Source: Henckelia pumila (lineage: Eukaryota; Streptophyta; Magnoliopsida; Lamiales; Gesneriaceae). From it: a stretch of DNA of 64,000 nucleotides. Of this stretch, positions 59,843 through 64,000 are shown one piece after another (the first letter of the stretch is position 1; the number at the start of each line of letters is the position of its first letter). The notes under the pieces are model-generated. The model saw nothing but the letters and a program-made list of their open reading frames with translations. It did no database searches and was not told the origin of the DNA. Location of the stretch: assembly GCF_033568475.1 (NCBI RefSeq), contig NC_133123.1:54753522-54817521 (forward strand), given 5' to 3'. The position numbers were made by a program, and so were the translations under genes.

Positions 59843-59961
59843 GGGGTGCAACACGAGGACTTCCTAGGGGGTCACCCATCCTAGTACTGATCTCGCCCAA
59901 GAACGCTTAACTTCGGAGTTCTGAAGGGATACGGTGCATTAGTGCTGGTATGATCCCACCC
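59843..59961 (-). rRNA. 5S rRNA gene copy
   Basis: 119 bp. gggtgggatc start, gtatcccttcag, agttaagcgttcttgggcgagatcagtactagg; box C ccccctagg. Confidence 0.91.
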
Positions 59962-60363
59962 AACATTGATTGAATTATTTATTTTTTTGTCTCTCGAATT
60001 GCGGATCGGAGGAACAGGAGCTGCAATTTCAAACGGACATAACTTTTGATCTGCTGAAAGTTACGGGAGCTTCAGCCTGCTCACGCGAAGTTCTTCTCGA
60101 TATCTACAGCGCGTATCTCGGTCTGAGAGATGGGGAAGCTCAAATTCAAACCCGGAGAAGGTCTTTGGGGGCATTTTTCCCGTAGGGCGTGCTGGGACCC
60201 ACCAAAGTGGCCCGCGTCACCCAGATCACACGTTCACGTCGTGTGATTCAGTCTATTGCATCTTTTTTTTCCGCGGATTGGACTGAAAGAGTTGGAAATA
60301 GGACGGAGAGGAATCGGAAGAACAAGATGTACGAGTAAGAAAAAAAGAAACTAATAAAAAAAA

Positions 60364-60482
60364 GGGGTGCAACACGATGACTTCCCAAGGGGTCACCCAT
60401 CCTAGTACTGCTCTTGCCCAAGCACGCATAACTTCGGTGTTCTGATGGGATCCGTTGAATTAGTGCTGGTATGATCGCACCC
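60364..60482 (-). rRNA. 5S rRNA gene copy, box A variant
   Basis: 119 bp. agttatgcgtgcttgggcaag, gaacaccgaag, attcaacgg; 3' part gtcatcgtg. Type 3 spacer on its 3' side. Confidence 0.91.
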
Positions 60483-60883
60483 AACAGTGCATGAATTCTT
60501 TATTTTTTTGTCTCTTGAATTGCGGATCTGAGGAACAGGAGCTGCAGTTTCAAACGGACATAACTTTCGATCGGCTAAGAGTTACTGGAGCTTCATCCTG
60601 CTCACGCGAATCTACACTCGATATCTATAGAGCGTATATCGGTTAAAGAGACGGAGACGCTCAAATTCCAAAACGGAGATGGTGTTTCGGGGAATTTTTC
60701 CCGTATGTCGCGCTGGGACACATCGAAGCGGCCCGCGTCACCCAGATCGCACGTTCACATCGTATGATTCAGTCTATTGCATCTTTTCTATCCGCGGATT
60801 GGACTGAAAGAGTCGGAAATAGGACGGCGAGGAATCGAAAGAAAAAGTAGTACGAGTAAGAAAAAAAGAAATTAATGAAAAAA

Positions 60884-61001
60884 AGGGTGCAACACGAGGA
60901 CTTCCCAAGGGTCACCCATCCTAGTACTGCTCTCACCCAAGCACGCTTAACTTCGGAGTTCTGATGGGATTTGGTGCATTAGTGCTGGTATGATCGCACC
61001 C
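60884..61001 (-). rRNA. 5S rRNA gene copy
   Basis: 118 bp, one base short in box C (gtgacccttggg). Box A is normal (agttaagcgtgcttgggtgag). The first third reads gcaccaaatcc. Confidence 0.91.
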
Positions 61002-61393
61002 AACATTGAATGAATTCTTTATTGTTTTGTCTCTCGAATTGCGGATCGGAGGAACAGGAGTTGCAGTTTCAAAAGGACATAACTTTCGATCGGCTAAGAG
61101 TTACGGGAGCTTTAGCCTACTCACGCGAAGCTCCTCTCGATACCTACAGCAAGTATCTTGGTCTAAGAGACGGAGACGCTCAAATTACAACCTGGAGATG
61201 GTCTTTCGTGGCGTTTTTCCCTTAAGGCGTGCTGGGACCCACCGAAGCGGCCCGCGTCACCTAGATCGTACGTTCACATTAAGTCTATTGCATCTTTTCT
61301 ATCCGCAGATTGGACTGAAAGTGTCGGAAATAGGATGTCGAGGAATCGGAAAAACAAGAAATACTAGTAATAAAAAAAGAAATTAATGAAAAA

Positions 61394-61467
61394 GGGGTGC
61401 AACATGAATACTTCCCAGGGGGTCTACTATCCTAGTACTGTTCTCGCCCAACCACGCATAACTTTGG
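61394..61467 (-). pseudogene. Cut 5S gene, 3' part only
   Basis: Covers the 3' end to box A (variant aaagttatgcgtggttggg) and then breaks off into non-5S sequence. Box C region reads agtagaccccctggg. It cannot make a full 5S RNA. Confidence 0.88.
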
Positions 61468-61603
61468 TACAAGGATTGAGGGAACATTGCATTTATGACC
61501 TGAAGTGCAAGGTTTGAATCCTGGGGAGGGCAAAAACTCCCCACCAGGGGGGAGAAGATCATGAGAGCAAGAATGAATAGGGCCAGCCCAGTTCATTACA
61601 ACA
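61468..61603. other. Unassigned 136-bp stretch between cut 5S gene and TRIM
   Basis: Single-copy in this window. It contains ggtttgaatcc (61511-61521), one base off a polymerase III box B, and an inverted pair of ctcccc/gggg stretches. The right end, ttacaaca, meets the TRIM LTR start. It could be a flanking or internal TRIM remnant or a SINE scrap. No assignment is made. Confidence 0.5.
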
Positions 61604-61944
61604 TGTGACACCCGAAGCCAAAAAAGTCCTAGGGCGGTACATGGTCCGCAATATGGGTGGTTAATACCTGAAAGATGGAAACCCCACCAAAGAATGGGCG
61701 ATGGGTGACATGAATGAACCGATCGCACACCGAAATGAGAGGTACAAAAGATTTGATATGTACAACTCATACAAGAAGGTGCATCTTCTTTTCGGAAGCT
61801 CATCACATAAGAACTCCAAAGTTAAGCGTGTTTAACTTGGGGAAATTATAGGATGGGTGACCCCCTGGGAAGTTTCTCAGGGTGCGTGTGAGTGAGGACA
61901 AAATCACGCTGAAAAAACCCATCTTGATACAGTGAGGCATTACA
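61604..61944 (+). repeat. Left LTR of the TRIM
   Basis: 341 bp, tg...ca ends. The 5S-like part lies at about 61810-61886: gaactccaaagttaagcgtg, then ataggatgggtg and accccctgggaag, corresponding to bases 40-110 of the 5S gene. Confidence 0.85.
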
Positions 61945-61946
61945 AA

Positions 61947-61958
61947 TGGTATCAGAGA
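61947..61958 (+). other. Primer-binding site of the TRIM
   Basis: tggtatcagaga starts 2 bp after the left LTR. It matches the methionine-tRNA type site of the larger elements here except for the last base. Confidence 0.8.
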
Positions 61959-62014
61959 CTGGCCTCCCCCAGTACGGTGTGGTTCGGGGACGAACCAAGC
62001 GGAAGCTGGTGGCA

Positions 62015-62346
62015 TGTGACACTCGAAGCCAAATAATTCCCAGGGCGGTACATGGTCCGCAATATGGGTGGTTAATACCTGAAAGATGGAAACCCCACCA
62101 AAGAATGGGCGACGGGTGACATGAATGAACCGATCCCACACCGGAATGAGAGGTACAAAAGATTTGATATGTACAACTCATATCAAGAAGGTGCATCTTC
62201 TTTTCGGAAGCTTATCACATAAAAACTCTAAAGTTAAGCGTGCTTGATTTGGGGAAATTATAGGATGGGTGACCCCCTGGGAAGTTTCTCAGGGTGCGTG
62301 TGAGTGAGGACAAAATCACGCTGAAAAGACCCGTCTTGATACAGTG
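62015..62346 (+). repeat. Right LTR of the TRIM
   Basis: 332 bp, very similar to the left LTR. Its 5S-like part (62223-62298) reads aagttaagcgtgcttgattt then ataggatgggtgac, closer to genuine box A than the left copy. Confidence 0.85.
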
Positions 62347-62526
62347 GGGCGCGCTAGGACCCACCAAAGTGGCCTGCATCACCCAGATCGCACGTTCACG
62401 TCATGTGATTCAGTCTATTGCATCTTTTCTATCCGCGGATTGGACTGAAAGAGTCGGAAATAGGACGGAGAAGAATCGAAAGAACAAGATGTATGAGTAA
62501 GAAAAAAAGAAACTAATAAAAAAAAA

Positions 62527-62645
62527 GGGGTGCAACACGAGGACTTCCTAGGGAGTCACCCATCCTAGTACGGCTCTTGTCCAAGCACGCATAACTTCGG
62601 AGTTCTGATGGGATCCGGTGCATTAGTGCTGGTATGATTGCATCC
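62527..62645 (-). rRNA. 5S rRNA gene copy, box A variant
   Basis: 119 bp. Starts ggatgcaatc. Box A agttatgcgtgcttggacaag, then gccgtactagg and gactccctaggaag. Type 3 spacer on its 3' side. Confidence 0.91.
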
Positions 62646-63046
62646 AACAATGAATGAATTCTTTATTTTTTTGTCTCTCGAATTGCGAATCAGAGGAACA
62701 GGAGCTGCAGTTTCAAACGGACATAACTTTCGATCGGCTGAGAGTTTCTGGAGCTTCATCCTGCTCACGCGAAGATCCACTCGATACCTATAGTGCGTTT
62801 ATCGGTTAAAGAGATGGAGACGCTCAAATTCCAAAACTCAGATGGTATTTAAGGGAATTTTTTCCGTATGTTGCGCTGGGACCCACCAAAGCGGCCCGCG
62901 TCACCCAGATCGCACGTTCACATCGTATGATTCAGTCTATTGCATATTTTCTATCCGCGGATTGGAGTGAAAGAGTCGGAAATAGGACGACGTGGAATCG
63001 AAAGAACAAGAAGTACGAGTAAAAAAAAAAGAAATTAATGAAAAAA

Positions 63047-63165
63047 GGGGTGCAACACGAGGACTTCCCAAGGGGTCACCCATCCCAATACTGCTCTCGC
63101 CCAAGCACGCTTAACTTCAAAGTTCTGATGAGATGCGGTGCATTATTGCTGGTATGATCGCACCC
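63047..63165 (-). rRNA. 5S rRNA gene copy
   Basis: 119 bp. Box A normal (agttaagcgtgcttgggcgag). Changes: gcaataatgcaccgcatctc, gaactttgaag, gcagtattggg. Confidence 0.92.
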
Positions 63166-63565
63166 AACAGTGAATGAATTCTTTATTGTTTTATCTCTCG
63201 AATTGCGGATCGGAGGAACAGGTGATGCTGTTTCAAACGGACATAACTTTTGATCGGCTAAGAGTTACGGGAGCTTCAGCCTGCTCACGCAAAGCTCCTC
63301 TCGATACCTGCAGCAATTATCTCGGTCTTAGAGACAGAGACACTCAAATTACAACCCGGAGATGGTCTTATGTGGCGTTTTTCCCGTAGGGCATGCTAGG
63401 ACCCACCGAAGCGGCCCGCGTCACCTAGATCGCACGTTCACATCGTATGATTCAGTCTATTGCATCTTTTCTATCCGTGGATTGGACTGAAAGAGTCGGA
63501 AATAGGACGGCGAGGAATCGGAAAAAGAAGAAGTACGAGTAAGAAAAAAATAAATTAATGAAAAA

Positions 63566-63685
63566 GGGGTGCAACACGAGGACTTCCCAGGAGGTCAACC
63601 ATCCTAGTACTGCTCTCGCCCAAGCACGCTTAACTTTTGAGTTCTGATGGGATCCGGTGCATTAGTGCTTTGTATGATCGCACCC
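63566..63685 (-). rRNA. 5S rRNA gene copy
   Basis: 120 bp with the extra base near the start (tacaaagcac) and the ggttgacctcctgg box C form also seen at 58292. The pair share a recent ancestor. Confidence 0.91.
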
Positions 63686-64000
63686 AACAGTGAATGAATT
63701 CTTTATTGTTTTGTCTCTCGAATTGCGGATCGGAGGAACAGGAGCTGCAGTTTCAAACAAACATAACTTTCTATCTGCTGAGAGTTACGGGAGCTTCAGC
63801 TTGCTCACGTGAAGCTCTTCTCGATACCTACAACGCGTATCTCGTTCTAAGAGACGGAGAAGCTCAAATTCAAACCCAGAGATTGTCTTTGGGGGAATTT
63901 TTCTCGTAGGGCGCGCTGGGACCCACCGAAGTGGCCCGCGTCACCCAGATCGCACTTTCACGTCCTGTGATTCAGTCTATTGCATCTTTTCTATCCACGG

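Larger units (their letters stand above)
51598..60883 (-). repeat. Trimeric higher-order repeat of 5S units (about 1.55 kb, six rounds)
   Basis: From left to right the spacers follow the strict order type 2, type 3, type 1. Rounds start at 51598, 53155, 54705, 56225, 57781 and 59332, with lengths 1557, 1550, 1520, 1556, 1551 and 1552 bp; a seventh round begins at 60884. Type 2 carries ctacagcaagtat, and from 53155 on an 8-bp shorter cacattaagtct stretch, giving 511-bp units. Type 3 carries gatctgctgag and gaagtggcc. Type 1 carries ctatagtgcgtatatcgg. Confidence 0.9.
50217..61467 (-). repeat. 5S rDNA tandem array, third - strand block
   Basis: Twenty-one whole 5S genes and one cut gene, all on the - strand, with units of 489-523 bp (mostly 511, 519-520 or 522-523). 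All spacers are the long form and can be assigned to types 1-3. Oligo-T runs of 5-10 bases follow each gene. The left edge joins the C tandem, and the right edge joins an unassigned stretch before the TRIM. Short open frames repeated in the spacers are by-products. Confidence 0.95.
61604..62346 (+). mobile_element. Cassandra-like TRIM with 5S sequence in its LTRs (fossil)
   Basis: Two direct repeats of about 341 and 332 bp (starts tgtgacaccc and tgtgacactc) flank an internal part of only about 70 bp. The left repeat ends ...gcattaca and is followed after 2 bp by tggtatcagag, the methionine-tRNA primer site. Both LTRs hold 5S-derived sequence with box A, intermediate element and box C in order. 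This combination is the known hallmark of Cassandra TRIMs, which are non-coding and depend on other elements. The right LTR runs into 5S spacer at 62346. About one break at the right end. Confidence 0.85.
62347..64000 (-). repeat. 5S rDNA tandem array, fourth - strand block
   Basis: Three whole genes with spacers in the order 3 (partial), 1, 2, 3 (cut by window edge), so the array continues in the same orientation and type order as before the TRIM. Unit length 519-520 bp. Confidence 0.95.

Noticed and set aside
50217-61467. CRISPR-like array (regular direct repeats)
   Set aside because: The repeat is a 119-bp 5S gene with a related 400-bp spacer, in a plant genome. Spacers are homologous to each other, which is opposite to CRISPR.
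61810-61886. A further genuine 5S rRNA gene on the + strand
   Set aside because: Only bases 40-110 are recognisable, the 5' and 3' stems are absent, and it repeats within the two TRIM LTRs; it is the 5S-derived part of the TRIM.

Overview
The window is nuclear plant DNA. It is a 5S ribosomal RNA locus made of tandem 119-bp 5S genes with spacers of roughly 350-400 bp, repeatedly invaded by LTR retrotransposons. The plant assignment rests on the plant-type 5S sequence, on Ty3/gypsy chromovirus-like elements with initiator-methionine-tRNA primer sites, and on a Cassandra-type TRIM whose LTR carries 5S sequence. A eudicot is likely, but the species cannot be named. No single-copy host protein gene is visible.

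Layout: 1-5109, 5S array on the + strand (nine whole genes and one 3' end, two spacer length forms, one off-register 807-bp duplication). 5110-11698, a + strand Ty3/gypsy element (A) abutting a - strand LTR piece of another family (D). 11699-16413, 5S array now on the - strand. 16414-23157, - strand Ty3/gypsy element B, inserted inside a 5S gene with a 5-bp target duplication. 23158-25801, - strand 5S array continues. 25802 to about 50216, a tandem of long-LTR Ty3/gypsy elements (C) sharing three LTRs, the middle LTR holding a nested solo LTR. 50217-61467, - strand 5S array with a regular trimeric higher-order repeat. 61468-62346, an unassigned 136-bp stretch and a Cassandra-like TRIM. 62347-64000, - strand 5S array again.

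The 5S genes would be transcribed by RNA polymerase III from internal promoters (box A, intermediate element, box C) and end in oligo-T runs. Almost every copy differs from its neighbours by several bases, so this looks like a poorly homogenised part or margin of the locus. In the - strand array, monomers come in three spacer types in a fixed 2-3-1 order, and the gene attached to the type 3 spacer nearly always carries a substitution in box A.

The retroelements are fossils of differing age. Element B is young (12 differences by eye between 861 aligned LTR bases). The two related LTRs of A and B both carry a cluster of 15-bp palindromes ending 7 bp before an identical TATA box. Short open frames that recur in the spacers follow the repeat and are not considered genes.
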